From NCBI GenBank assembly GCA_944323475.1, contig CALUSQ010000003.1:79113-143112 (forward strand): 64,000 nucleotides of DNA, given 5' to 3'. The translations under genes were made by a program, and so were the position numbers. The notes under the pieces are model-generated. The model made no database searches. It was not told the DNA's origin and saw only the letters and a list, made by a program, of their open reading frames with translations. The stretch is from Candidatus Gastranaerophilales bacterium (lineage in GTDB: Bacteria > Cyanobacteriota > Vampirovibrionia > Gastranaerophilales > Gastranaerophilaceae). Each line of letters opens with the position of its first letter. Positions within the stretch are counted from its first letter, which is position 1. This document shows positions 24,799 through 31,907 of this stretch, one piece after another.

Positions 24799-25353
24799 AT
24801 GTCATTAATGAATGGTTATTCTCTTTTTGCAAACGCACTTAGCGGTTTATCAAATACTTATTCTATATTAGCAAAAAACAGTCAAACTACAGGTGGCTTA
24901 ACTTTAGAAGACATAACAAACCCTTCTAACACAACTCTTGCACAGCTTGGTTACAACACATCATTTGCTCAATTTTTATCAACAAATTTTGCAGCAATTG
25001 ACCAAGATGCTGATGGAAAAATCAGTGCAGATGATATGAGCAATTTAACAAACAAACTTTCTCAAAACGGTTTAACATACCAAGAAATATGTCAGTTATG
25101 TTCGAGCGGAATGGGAAACAGTGACATGCTTTCAAACATTTTGACATACTTCAACCAAATAGATACTAATAAAGACGGAAGAATCACAAATGCTGAAATT
25201 CAAGCATTCAGCCTAAAAGCTGATGAAGAAAAGCTCAAAACAGAATATCAAAGTTTTAAACCAAGCTCTATGAGTGTTTTTTACAGTGACAGTGACTCTG
25301 ACGAAGAACCATCAAGCTTGGTAGATAATTTATACCCACAAGACAATTCTTAA
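24799..25353 (+). CDS. EF-hand calcium-binding protein
   Basis: The start is placed at 24799, because AAGGAG (24786-24791) sits just before this ATG; the reading frame stays open upstream to 24706 without a ribosome-binding site. The protein (184 residues) contains two EF-hand loops, DQDADGKISADD and DTNKDGRITNAE, with Asp/Asn at positions 1, 3 and 5, Gly at 6 and an acidic residue at position 12. They are separated by about 37 residues, as in a paired EF-hand. The N-terminus (MNGYSLFANALSGLSNTYS) is neither a signal peptide nor a membrane helix. The tail is acidic (DSDSDEEPSS). Likely calcium-responsive; the partner is unknown. Confidence 0.85.
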   Translation: MSLMNGYSLFANALSGLSNTYSILAKNSQTTGGLTLEDITNPSNTTLAQLGYNTSFAQFLSTNFAAIDQDADGKISADDMSNLTNKLSQNGLTYQEICQLCSSGMGNSDMLSNILTYFNQIDTNKDGRITNAEIQAFSLKADEEKLKTEYQSFKPSSMSVFYSDSDSDEEPSSLVDNLYPQDNS

Positions 25354-25368
25354 TGATAATTGTCATAT

Positions 25369-25404
25369 AAAAAGCAGCAGTAAATTAACTTACTGCTGCT
25401 TTTT
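25369..25404 (+). terminator. Terminator after the EF-hand gene
   Basis: Perfect 14-bp stem AAAAGCAGCAGTAA / TTACTGCTGCTTTT around a 6-base loop. It is symmetrical and could also serve the convergent small gene at 25418. Confidence 0.9.
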
Positions 25405-25417
25405 GTCCTAAAAAAAA

Positions 25418-25615
25418 TTATTTTACATCGTCTTTAATGACAATTAAATTATTCATTATTTTCATTGCTGTAGTAGGCAGTACAACATCATTCAAACCAT
25501 TAGCAATACTTAGTATCGAGCCTGCTTTAAGAACAACTTCCTCACCTCTGTACATAAAAGTGTAGTCTGTGTTTCTGTCTGATCTGATTGTAATTTTGTC
25601 CATTACTTTTTCCAT
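25418..25615 (-). CDS. Small protein of unknown function (65 residues)
   Basis: Short beta-rich protein without signal peptide or membrane segment; no family recognised. Two starts are possible: ATG at 25615, which has GGGGTATTTTAGGA close upstream, or the in-frame ATG at 25603. The sequence (ITIRSDRNTDYTFMYRGEEVVLKAGSIL, then MKIMNNLIVIKDD) suggests a compact barrel-like fold. It ends at a shared terminator with the EF-hand gene. Confidence 0.6.
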   Translation of the reverse strand: MEKVMDKITIRSDRNTDYTFMYRGEEVVLKAGSILSIANGLNDVVLPTTAMKIMNNLIVIKDDVK

Positions 25616-25650
25616 TCCTAAAATACCCCTTTTGTCTTTGAGTTTATCAC

Positions 25651-25679
25651 TTGTTAATTATAACAAAAAAGTATAGAAT
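25651..25679 (+). promoter_or_regulatory. Promoter for the 6S-like RNA
   Basis: TTGTTA, 17-base spacer, TAGAAT, ending 6-7 bases before the start of the long structured stem at 25686. Confidence 0.5.
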
Positions 25680-25685
25680 ATTAAT

Positions 25686-25857
25686 ACTCTATACAGGTAT
25701 TAATTTTGTTCCTACATTATTTACTATCGGGAGAGGCGACTCGAAAACTTTGAAGTATACCTGCCACAGAAATGTGCCAGCAGGAAACGGATAGGTCAAG
25801 GCACTCACCCACCTGCGAGACGCGCAGGTAACAAAATCGTACTTGTATAGGGTTTTT
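25686..25857 (+). ncRNA. ssrS: 6S-like regulatory RNA
   Basis: No protein reads through these bases, and the G+C content is well above the surroundings. The region folds into one long rod. A closing stem of about 24 bp pairs 25686-25710 with 25830-25853. Next comes a large central bubble, then an upper stem (CTTTGA 25748-25753 with TCAAGG 25796-25801) topped by a hairpin CCTGC-CACA-GAAA-TGTG-CCA-GCAGG (25760-25784). A small hairpin ACCTGCG/CGCAGGT (25811-25829) sits on the 3' side of the bubble, as in E. coli 6S RNA. A T-run follows the closing stem at once and overlaps the gmk stop codon. About 170 bases is the right size for 6S. Identity rests on architecture, not on a covariance match. Confidence 0.6.
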
Positions 25858-26422
25858 ATTTATTTATATTCTCATTAATGATTGTTTCCAACTCAGCTAA
25901 TGCTCTTTTAATATCGTCATTTACAACTCTATAGTCATATTGTTTTGAACATTCAATTTCTCTATTAGCCTCTTTTAATCTATTTTGAATGGTTTCTTCA
26001 TCCTCTGTATTTCTACCCCGCAATCTGTGTTCCAACTCTTCATAAGAAGGAGGAAGTATAAAAATCAATATAGAATCCGGTAATTTTTCTTTTATCTGCA
26101 ATGCACCACGAGTTTCTATCTCTAAAATCAGATTCTTACCTTCACTTAATTTTTTTCTGACATAAGCTTCTTTTGTACCGTAATAATTGCCATTAAATTC
26201 AGCCCACTCAAGGAATTCCCCATTTTTTACAGCTAATTCAAAATCTTCTTTTTTAGTGAAAAAATAATTTACACCATCAAGCTCTCCTGGTCTTGGTTTT
26301 CTTGTCGTAGCAGATATAGACAACTTTAAATCAGGATGCTGATACAAAAGTTCCTTTAAAAGAGTACCTTTGCCCACACCTGAAGAACCAGATATTACAA
26401 ATAATTTTCCATTCTCTTTCAT
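25856..26422 (-). CDS. gmk: Guanylate kinase
   Basis: Converts GMP to GDP with ATP. The P-loop is GSSGVGKGTLLKELL, and TRKPRPGELDGVNYFF is the GMP-binding segment, followed by EFLEWAEFNGNYYGT. LRGRNTEDEETIQNRL is the lid. The start is set at ATG 26422, not 26440, because the apparent promoter (TTGGCA, 17 bases, TATAAT) has its -10 box at 26432-26437, so the ATG at 26440 would not be transcribed. This leaves a leader of only a few bases and no ribosome-binding site, so the message is probably leaderless. The protein is then 188 residues, normal for Gmk. Stop codon at 25856, overlapping the end of the convergent 6S-like RNA. Confidence 0.95.
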   Translation of the reverse strand: MKENGKLFVISGSSGVGKGTLLKELLYQHPDLKLSISATTRKPRPGELDGVNYFFTKKEDFELAVKNGEFLEWAEFNGNYYGTKEAYVRKKLSEGKNLILEIETRGALQIKEKLPDSILIFILPPSYEELEHRLRGRNTEDEETIQNRLKEANREIECSKQYDYRVVNDDIKRALAELETIINENINK

Positions 26423-26431
26423 ATTGGATAA

Positions 26432-26460
26432 ATTATACATTGCTTATTATATTGTGCCAA
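26432..26460 (-). promoter_or_regulatory. Promoter overlapping the upstream gmk reading frame
   Basis: On the minus strand: TTGGCA (26455-26460), exactly 17 bases, TATAAT (26432-26437). The expected transcription start falls at about 26425, 0-4 bases before the ATG at 26422. Confidence 0.65.
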
Positions 26461-26569
26461 GTAATTTTTTATTTTTTATGTCACAAAATTAAACTTAGAG
26501 GAAAATACATTAATTTTTATCAAATATAATTGTGTTAACCTTTTCTGGTCTAATAAGAGATTAGAAACA

Positions 26570-27436
26570 ATGTGTTTTCATAATAAGAGGAATTCAACAA
26601 AAAAATTTCTAAAATTTAAAAAAGAAATGTGCAAAAACGGACATATAAATTATTGTCTAAAAAAGAAGATTCAAAAAAATGAAAACAAAATTAATGAAAT
26701 GTCTGCACAAATATCAGAACTACAAGAAAGTAATGATTTAAAGTTAAATTACATACTCAATATGTCAGAAGAACTCAAAACCCCTTTAAATATCATTAAT
26801 GGTTTTAGTTCATTACTTACAGAAAAGGAATATCCCAGAGAAAAACAACTTCAATTTTATAAAAATATTACAAATGCATTAAATCAAATGTTATTTTTTA
26901 ATAATCAAACATTAGATATTGTTTATTTGGAAAAAGAACATATTGAACCTGTATATTGTGAATTTAAACCATCTGAAATAATAAAAGAAATTCTTAAAAT
27001 AATGAATGATATAGCTCAACAAAAAAACATAAGTATATTTTTTGATGAAAATGACTATAACATAATAGCTGATAAATTTTTATTCAAACATGTTGTCTTC
27101 AATTTAATTAATAATGCTATAAAATACAACAAAAGCGGGGGTACAATCGAAATTTGTACCTCTATTTTTTATAAATCATACAAATTTAAAATCAAAAATT
27201 CAGAAAAAAATATTTCCAAAGAATTGCAAAATAAAATTTTCCCGATTTTTTCAATAAACAAAAAACAGCCAAAAACTTCGCCTAACATTGCCTTAGCTTA
27301 TTGCAAAAAAATTATAGATGCACAAGGGGGACAACTTGATTTCAATCCAAAAGAGAAAAAAGGGTCAAGCATTCTTTTTACACTGCCATTATTCCCAAAT
27401 CATTTGCAAGATAAATATAAACTACTAAAACACTGA
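26570..27436 (+). CDS. Degenerate sensor histidine kinase (probable pseudokinase)
   Basis: HisKA plus HATPase_c layout with a short N-terminal coiled coil (about 30-60, KKIQKNENKINEMSAQISELQ) and no membrane segment. The dimerisation helix reads NMSEELKTPLNIINGFS (64-80): where functional kinases have SHELRTPL, the phospho-accepting histidine is Glu67. In the ATPase domain the N box is preserved (FNLINNAIKYNKSGG), but the DxGxG box is replaced by IKNSEKNIS and the GLGL box by NIALAYC. Binding of ATP and autophosphorylation are therefore unlikely. It may act as a dimerising adaptor. No response regulator lies beside it. A short hairpin, TCTAAT-AAGAG-ATTAGA (26549-26565), sits where the ribosome-binding site should be. 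Confidence 0.8.
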   Translation: MCFHNKRNSTKKFLKFKKEMCKNGHINYCLKKKIQKNENKINEMSAQISELQESNDLKLNYILNMSEELKTPLNIINGFSSLLTEKEYPREKQLQFYKNITNALNQMLFFNNQTLDIVYLEKEHIEPVYCEFKPSEIIKEILKIMNDIAQQKNISIFFDENDYNIIADKFLFKHVVFNLINNAIKYNKSGGTIEICTSIFYKSYKFKIKNSEKNISKELQNKIFPIFSINKKQPKTSPNIALAYCKKIIDAQGGQLDFNPKEKKGSSILFTLPLFPNHLQDKYKLLKH

Positions 27437-27483
27437 TATTTATTTAATTTATTAAAAAATATTTATGAAAAACAGCATTGTTA

Positions 27484-27511
27484 TTGCATGTATTTCTTTT
27501 TGATTTACAAT
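27484..27511 (+). promoter_or_regulatory. Promoter of the rpmI-rplT unit
   Basis: TTGCAT, 16-base spacer, TACAAT, about 140 bases before the rpmI start codon. It gives a long leader. Confidence 0.5.
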
Positions 27512-27519
27512 AAATCATA

Positions 27520-27650
27520 CATGATATTCTGTGGACGGCATGTCACAGAAATCATCAAGGGGTCAGAGAATAAACTCCAGACCGCCAGTTAAGAAAAACA
27601 GGTGCTGCGGCACAAAGTGGAAACACCCGTAAGCGCCACGAAAGGAGAAA
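27520..27650 (+). promoter_or_regulatory. Structured 5' leader of rpmI-rplT (L20-type autoregulatory candidate)
   Basis: Non-coding and G+C-richer than its surroundings. It contains a hairpin GGTC...GACC (about 27561-27574) around AGAGAATAAACTCCA, and a second with GTGC-TGCG-GCAC and GGTG...CACC (27601-27627), ending shortly before the AAAGGAGAAA ribosome-binding site. L20 is known to repress infC-rpmI-rplT translation through a leader that mimics its 23S site. Position and structure suit that role, but the conserved L20 motif was not verified. Confidence 0.5.
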
Positions 27651-27653
27651 ACT

Positions 27654-27863
27654 ATGCCAAAAATGAAAACACACCGTGCAGCCGCAAAACGCTACAAAGT
27701 GACAGCTTCCGGTAAAATCTTGAGACGTTCTGCTGGTACAAAACACTTGCTTCAACACAAGTCTGTAAGCAGAAAAAGAAGATTGTCAGGAATGACAGAG
27801 GTTTCTGAAACACATTTGAATTTGGTTTCAAAAGAATTACCGTACAAAAAGTATTCAAGATAG
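27654..27863 (+). CDS. rpmI: 50S ribosomal protein L35
   Basis: Small basic large-subunit protein of 69 residues. The start [21 protein letters not shown] is the L35 signature, followed by [28 protein letters not shown] ribosome-binding site. rplT follows 14 bases on. Unusually infC (initiation factor 3), which normally heads this operon, is absent here; a histidine-kinase-like gene lies upstream instead. Confidence 0.97.
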   Translation: MPKMKTHRAAAKRYKVTASGKILRRSAGTKHLLQHKSVSRKRRLSGMTEVSETHLNLVSKELPYKKYSR

Positions 27864-27877
27864 GAAGGGTCTAAAAA

Positions 27878-28231
27878 ATGAGAGTAAAACGCGGAAACGT
27901 CTTGAGAAAAAGACATAAAAAAATATTAAAATTAGCTAAAGGCTTTATTGGCGCAAGAAGTAGAATCTTCAAAGTTGCTAATACAGCTGTTATGAAAAAA
28001 CTTAAATATCAATACAGAGACAGACGCAACAAAAAAAGAACAATGCGTCGTTTATGGATTGTTAGAATCAATGCTGCTGTTAGACAACATGGTTTAAGCT
28101 ACTCAAAATTCATGAATGCATTGAAAAAAGCAGATATTCAAGTAAACAGAAAAATGCTTGCTGAAATGGCTGTTAACGAACCAGAAGCTTTTTCAGTAGT
28201 TGTTGAATCTGCAAAAAAAATTAAAGCTTAA
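27878..28231 (+). CDS. rplT: 50S ribosomal protein L20
   Basis: Binds 23S rRNA early in large-subunit assembly and represses its own operon. The family starts [23 protein letters not shown] and has the Arg-rich tract [24 protein letters not shown] (about 48-71). At 117 residues it has normal length. Follows rpmI with a GGAAGG-type ribosome-binding site, and is closed by a terminator 30 bases after the stop. Confidence 0.98.
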   Translation: MRVKRGNVLRKRHKKILKLAKGFIGARSRIFKVANTAVMKKLKYQYRDRRNKKRTMRRLWIVRINAAVRQHGLSYSKFMNALKKADIQVNRKMLAEMAVNEPEAFSVVVESAKKIKA

Positions 28232-28260
28232 TTAAATAATAATAAAACTTTAAAAGAATA

Positions 28261-28305
28261 AAAATACCCTGATTGTCCAAAATGACATTTAGGGTATTTT
28301 TATTA
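28261..28305 (+). terminator. Terminator of the rpmI-rplT unit
   Basis: Stem AAAATACCCT / AGGGTATTTT with a 20-base loop, followed by a T-rich run. It ends a few bases before the next gene. Confidence 0.8.
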
Positions 28306-28317
28306 TATTATTAGAAT

Positions 28318-28851
28318 ATGAAAAAAATATTACTAACTTTATTATTTATTTTTCTTGCACTTCCGGCATCTGCTTTAATGCTACAAGGCAATGCGGAATT
28401 TAATGCTGAAATGGCAAGAGAAGAAGTATTTAACAACATAGATTATGCTCTTGGACCAAATGCTTTTAGAGACTATTGGCAAGATCCAAATTATGTTGCA
28501 AACTATGCAGCAGCAAGTAATGGAAAAAATAAACTCCACAACAGATATATTGCGCTTTTTTCTGACGGAACATACGGTATCAGATATGACAATGATCCGT
28601 TTCATAATTACTATTATGATGGACAAGGTTTGCTTTTTAAAGTAGATGTGCTTAACAAGCCATTTAACGTATACCCTCACAAATCAGTCGCTTACAACAA
28701 GTATGGAGCGTTTAAAAATGCAACTTTTGTTGTCTCCAAAACTGAACAATATCTATATGACTCTAACAAAAAGCTAATGGGTCATTGGATTGGTAATGCT
28801 TGTTATGACGAAAAAGGCAATGTTTTGATGCTTAGAAAAAACATAGATTAA
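28318..28851 (+). CDS. Secreted protein of unknown function
   Basis: A 177-residue protein with signal peptide 1-20 (KKILLTLLFIFLALPASA, cleavage near ALM). The mature part is rich in Tyr, Asn and aromatic residues (FRDYWQDPNYVANYAAASNGKN; FHNYYYDGQGLLFKVD). It contains two short repeats of a Y-D-x-x-G-x-x-L/M type (YDGQGLLF, YDEKGNVLMLRKN), resembling the YD-like units of other secreted proteins here. No domain recognised. It begins 12 bases after the rplT terminator and is followed by birA after 8 bases, so the two are probably co-transcribed. Confidence 0.8.
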   Translation: MKKILLTLLFIFLALPASALMLQGNAEFNAEMAREEVFNNIDYALGPNAFRDYWQDPNYVANYAAASNGKNKLHNRYIALFSDGTYGIRYDNDPFHNYYYDGQGLLFKVDVLNKPFNVYPHKSVAYNKYGAFKNATFVVSKTEQYLYDSNKKLMGHWIGNACYDEKGNVLMLRKNID

Positions 28852-28859
28852 AATTTATT

Positions 28860-29582
28860 ATGAAAATAATAAGATTAGAAACTGTTGATTCAACTAACAC
28901 CTATGCTCTTCAACATTTTGAAGAACTTGATGATTTATCTGCAATCTGTGCAAACAGTCAAACTAAAGGCAAAGGTCGTTTTGACAGAGTATGGATTTCT
29001 GATTGTACAGAAAATATTTATCTGTCCATAGTGTTGAAACCAAACAAAAAAACTTATATAGCAAATTTGACTCAATATCTTTGTGTAGTTGTTGCTAAAA
29101 CAATAGAAAAATATGGCATAGAACCACAAATAAAATGGCCTAATGATGTTTTGACAAATAGCAAAAAAATATGTGGTATATTGTGCGAGTCATTTTTGAA
29201 AAACAACAAAATTGAAGGATTGGTTCTTGGCGTCGGTATAAATCTCAATATGCCAGAACATTCATTAAAAGTTATAAATCAACCGGCGACTGCATTGAAT
29301 ATTGAAACAGGTAAAAATATTAATAAAGAAGAATTCCTAAAGAAACTTTTAGAAGAATTTTTTGTTAATTATTCAAATACAATTGAAAATGGTTTTACAA
29401 CATTCAAAAATGATTACATAAACAGAGCATGCTTTTTAGGGAAAACCGTATTTTTACAACATAGAGAACAAAGCATCAGAGAAGAACTTTTTGCAAAAGA
29501 CATTGATAATAATGGCAATTTAATTGCTATAAAAAAAACAGGTGAAGAAAAAACAATTTTATCCGGAGATATTATTCTTTAA
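28860..29582 (+). CDS. birA: Biotin-[acetyl-CoA-carboxylase] ligase, without DNA-binding domain
   Basis: Attaches biotin to the biotin-carrier protein via biotinyl-AMP. Catalytic-domain motifs are DSTNTYA (about 9-15), the biotin/ATP loop QTKGKGRFDRVWIS (34-47, GRGRxxRxW-like), and KWPNDVLTNSKKICGILCE (about 98-116). The helix-turn-helix domain of E. coli BirA is missing, so this is the group I (enzyme only) type and does not regulate a biotin operon itself. At 240 residues it is right for that type. Its stop abuts the stop of the convergent next gene with no gap. Confidence 0.95.
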   Translation: MKIIRLETVDSTNTYALQHFEELDDLSAICANSQTKGKGRFDRVWISDCTENIYLSIVLKPNKKTYIANLTQYLCVVVAKTIEKYGIEPQIKWPNDVLTNSKKICGILCESFLKNNKIEGLVLGVGINLNMPEHSLKVINQPATALNIETGKNINKEEFLKKLLEEFFVNYSNTIENGFTTFKNDYINRACFLGKTVFLQHREQSIREELFAKDIDNNGNLIAIKKTGEEKTILSGDIIL

Positions 29583-30155
29583 CTAATCTTTGCTTATAGT
29601 ACCAACAACATTGTAAAAATAAGCAAACAAAGCGCCTAAAGCTACACCTGGCAAAATATATGCAGGCCAAGGTCTTGCTTGTTTTACCGCATCTTTCAAT
29701 GCGTTTTCAGAAAGTACTCTGGCTGCTTTTACTTTATTGATAACTATTTGAGTAAGTGATTTAATTTCTTTTTGTATACTTGCAGGAGCAGCTTTAATTT
29801 TATCTTTTGCTATTGTTGCAAGTTTTACCGCTTCACGTCTTGCAGTTGCATTTTCAGCTTCTTTAGCATTTGCATATTTTACAGATGCTTTTGCTCTTTC
29901 CATAAATAATTCAAACGCTTTATTATCTCTATTTTTAGAAAACATTTTTACAATATCATTGATTGCAGATTTTCTGGCTTGTCTTATACTATTTTGTCTA
30001 ATAATATCAGACTCACCAAAAAGTACCGTATCAATTTCTTGTTTTGTAACTGGCTTAAAATATCTGATCGCACCGCCTACAGCGCCACCTAGTGCCGCTG
30101 TAGCAAATATGTTTGCGTTTTTTGGTTCTGTATTTGTAACAACAGAAACTGACAT
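29583..30155 (-). CDS. Membrane-associated protein of unknown function with central charged helix
   Basis: A 190-residue protein with two hydrophobic stretches: a glycine/alanine-rich one at about 15-30 (FATAALGGAVGGAIRYF) and a C-terminal segment at about 167-187 (YILPGVALGALFAYFYNVVG). Between them lies a long Lys/Arg/Ala/Glu-rich helical region, probably a coiled coil (MERAKASVKYANAKEAENATARREAVKLA). No signal peptide. It could span the membrane twice with the helix on one face. No family recognised. The AAAGGTAC ribosome-binding site supports the start at 30155. Confidence 0.7.
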   Translation of the reverse strand: MSVSVVTNTEPKNANIFATAALGGAVGGAIRYFKPVTKQEIDTVLFGESDIIRQNSIRQARKSAINDIVKMFSKNRDNKAFELFMERAKASVKYANAKEAENATARREAVKLATIAKDKIKAAPASIQKEIKSLTQIVINKVKAARVLSENALKDAVKQARPWPAYILPGVALGALFAYFYNVVGTISKD

Positions 30156-30312
30156 TTTTTGTACCTTTTAACTTTAAAATCTCTTCTTAAAAAATAGAGT
30201 TTAATCCCTACTACCAAAGGTTTTAACCATATTGAACAAGGTGTTAAACATAAATTTTTTACATTGTATCACCGCAAACAAAGACTGTCAACACTAAAAT
30301 ATCAATTGTAAA

Positions 30313-31788
30313 TTAATTATTCACAGTGCTTTTTAAATAATTTTCAAGCCCATTTTTTATTGATGTAGCGGCCTTTTGTCTAAAATTTTCATCAAGCAAA
30401 AGAGCATACTCCTCAGGATGTATCATGTATGCTACCTCTATAAGAACAGACAATGGCATAGTAGGTCTAGTTAACACCAAACTATAATTTGAAACTCCGT
30501 CATCAAAAGTAGAAAGCTCACTGACAAGTGTATTTTTTAAAGTTTTTGCAAGTTCAAAAGACTCTTTATTATAATAAAAAACTGCTGTACCATGTTTTTT
30601 ATATGGATCAGCACCATCTGCAAGCGCATTTGCATGAATACTTAACAAAATCAAAGCATCTGATTTTTTTGCCAATTTTGTTCTCTCATACAACTCAATA
30701 TTACAATCGCTTGTACGAGTCATAACAACAGTAGCACCGGCTTTTTCAAGCATTTCTTTTAACTTTAATGAGATATCAAGATTAATATCTTTTTCCTTAA
30801 CACCTGTTGGACCAACTGCACCATATTCATCACCGCCATGGCCCAGATCTATCGCAATAACGATATCCTTCAAAGGATAATTTGCATCTATTTGAGGTGT
30901 TTTCCTTATTTTTAAGATTAAACAATTATTTTCATAATAGACATCATAACCCCACAATTTGTTGTTTAATTCAATAAAATATGTAGATTTATTTTCTAAA
31001 GCAACATTATTTATTGCAAAACTTTTTATTGTTTCAGTAGGTGGAAATATTTTTGTGTCTGAAGGATTCTCTTTGATATTGTACAAATCCAAAGTTAAAC
31101 CCGTATCTGTTTCTGTTATTTTGTATGGTACAGCAAAAGAAAGAGGAGTTTTTATATAAGTATAAAGTTTGTCATCAGTCACAGTAACATCTGTAACAGT
31201 AGCCAACATTTTGGAATTTATTGTAGAATAACCAACTACACTGTCACATCTGACCCAAGCTTTCCTTACCGGAGAAAGAGAGACTCTGTAATAATCTCCT
31301 TTTTTTGCATCTATCATCAGAACAGTATCCGTATTCAAATGAGTAATACGTTGAGCATTTTCATTTGGTTGGGCCCTTAATGGAGTATTGTTTTTCACAA
31401 TCGATGCGTACAAATACTCATTTTTGGGGAACTCTATAAGTTCAGGTTCCGGTACAGCTTGAGTATTTTTAGGATCTTTTTTGATTATATATGTAAAAAT
31501 ATCCTTTTCAGTACCGTTTTTTGATTCGATAGTAAACCTATTAAATCCGTCTTTTAACGGCACCACCTCGACAAATGAGCCGTTTTCAAAAACTTTTGCT
31601 TCTTTACCGTTTATTGTCACACTGGCACCGGGTGTAGTACTACCAATAAAAAAAGTAGATACAGCGTCAATTTGAGTGTTGGGCGATTTTGGATAAACTA
31701 TCTGCAAAGCATATGCATAAACACTTTGTCCCCAAAATCCTAATAAAAAAAATAACAAACTTTTTAAAATAATCTTATTTATATTCAT
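30313..31788 (-). CDS. N-acetylmuramoyl-L-alanine amidase (Amidase_3) with SH3-like domain
   Basis: Zinc enzyme that cleaves the bond between muramic acid and the peptide stem, as in cell separation. The start is placed at ATG 31788, because this gives a proper signal peptide (NKIILKSLLFFLLGFWGQSVYAYA); the reading frame extends upstream to 31908 and would overlap the divergent gene. An SH3-type region lies around 120-190 (LRAQPNENAQRITHLNTDTVLMID). The Amidase_3 catalytic domain covers the last 180 residues: LGHGG (His ligand), KEKDIN (Glu ligand), SIHANA (His ligand) and the catalytic Glu in LIEVAYM. Length about 491. No binding partner EnvC/NlpD is nearby. Confidence 0.93.
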   Translation of the reverse strand: MNINKIILKSLLFFLLGFWGQSVYAYALQIVYPKSPNTQIDAVSTFFIGSTTPGASVTINGKEAKVFENGSFVEVVPLKDGFNRFTIESKNGTEKDIFTYIIKKDPKNTQAVPEPELIEFPKNEYLYASIVKNNTPLRAQPNENAQRITHLNTDTVLMIDAKKGDYYRVSLSPVRKAWVRCDSVVGYSTINSKMLATVTDVTVTDDKLYTYIKTPLSFAVPYKITETDTGLTLDLYNIKENPSDTKIFPPTETIKSFAINNVALENKSTYFIELNNKLWGYDVYYENNCLILKIRKTPQIDANYPLKDIVIAIDLGHGGDEYGAVGPTGVKEKDINLDISLKLKEMLEKAGATVVMTRTSDCNIELYERTKLAKKSDALILLSIHANALADGADPYKKHGTAVFYYNKESFELAKTLKNTLVSELSTFDDGVSNYSLVLTRPTMPLSVLIEVAYMIHPEEYALLLDENFRQKAATSIKNGLENYLKSTVNN

Positions 31789-31907
31789 ATAAAGATTATT
31801 TATCAAATTGCTATTTTTTGCAAAAATTTTAACTAAATCTTGAATAAATTGCCCATATACTATATTTTTTGTAAAATTAAGTAAGACACATTTATACGGG
31901 GAAAACA

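Noticed and set aside
25686..25857. SRP RNA, RNase P RNA, tmRNA or a riboswitch in place of 6S RNA
   Set aside because: None of the conserved cores of those families (for example the SRP GGAAGCAGC tract, the RNase P GAGGAAAGUC tract or the tmRNA T-arm) was found on either strand; the long single rod with one bubble fits 6S best.
26423..26440. Longer N-terminus of guanylate kinase from ATG 26440
   Set aside because: The ATG lies between the -35 and -10 boxes of the likely promoter, so it would not be in the mRNA; it also adds residues not usual for the family.
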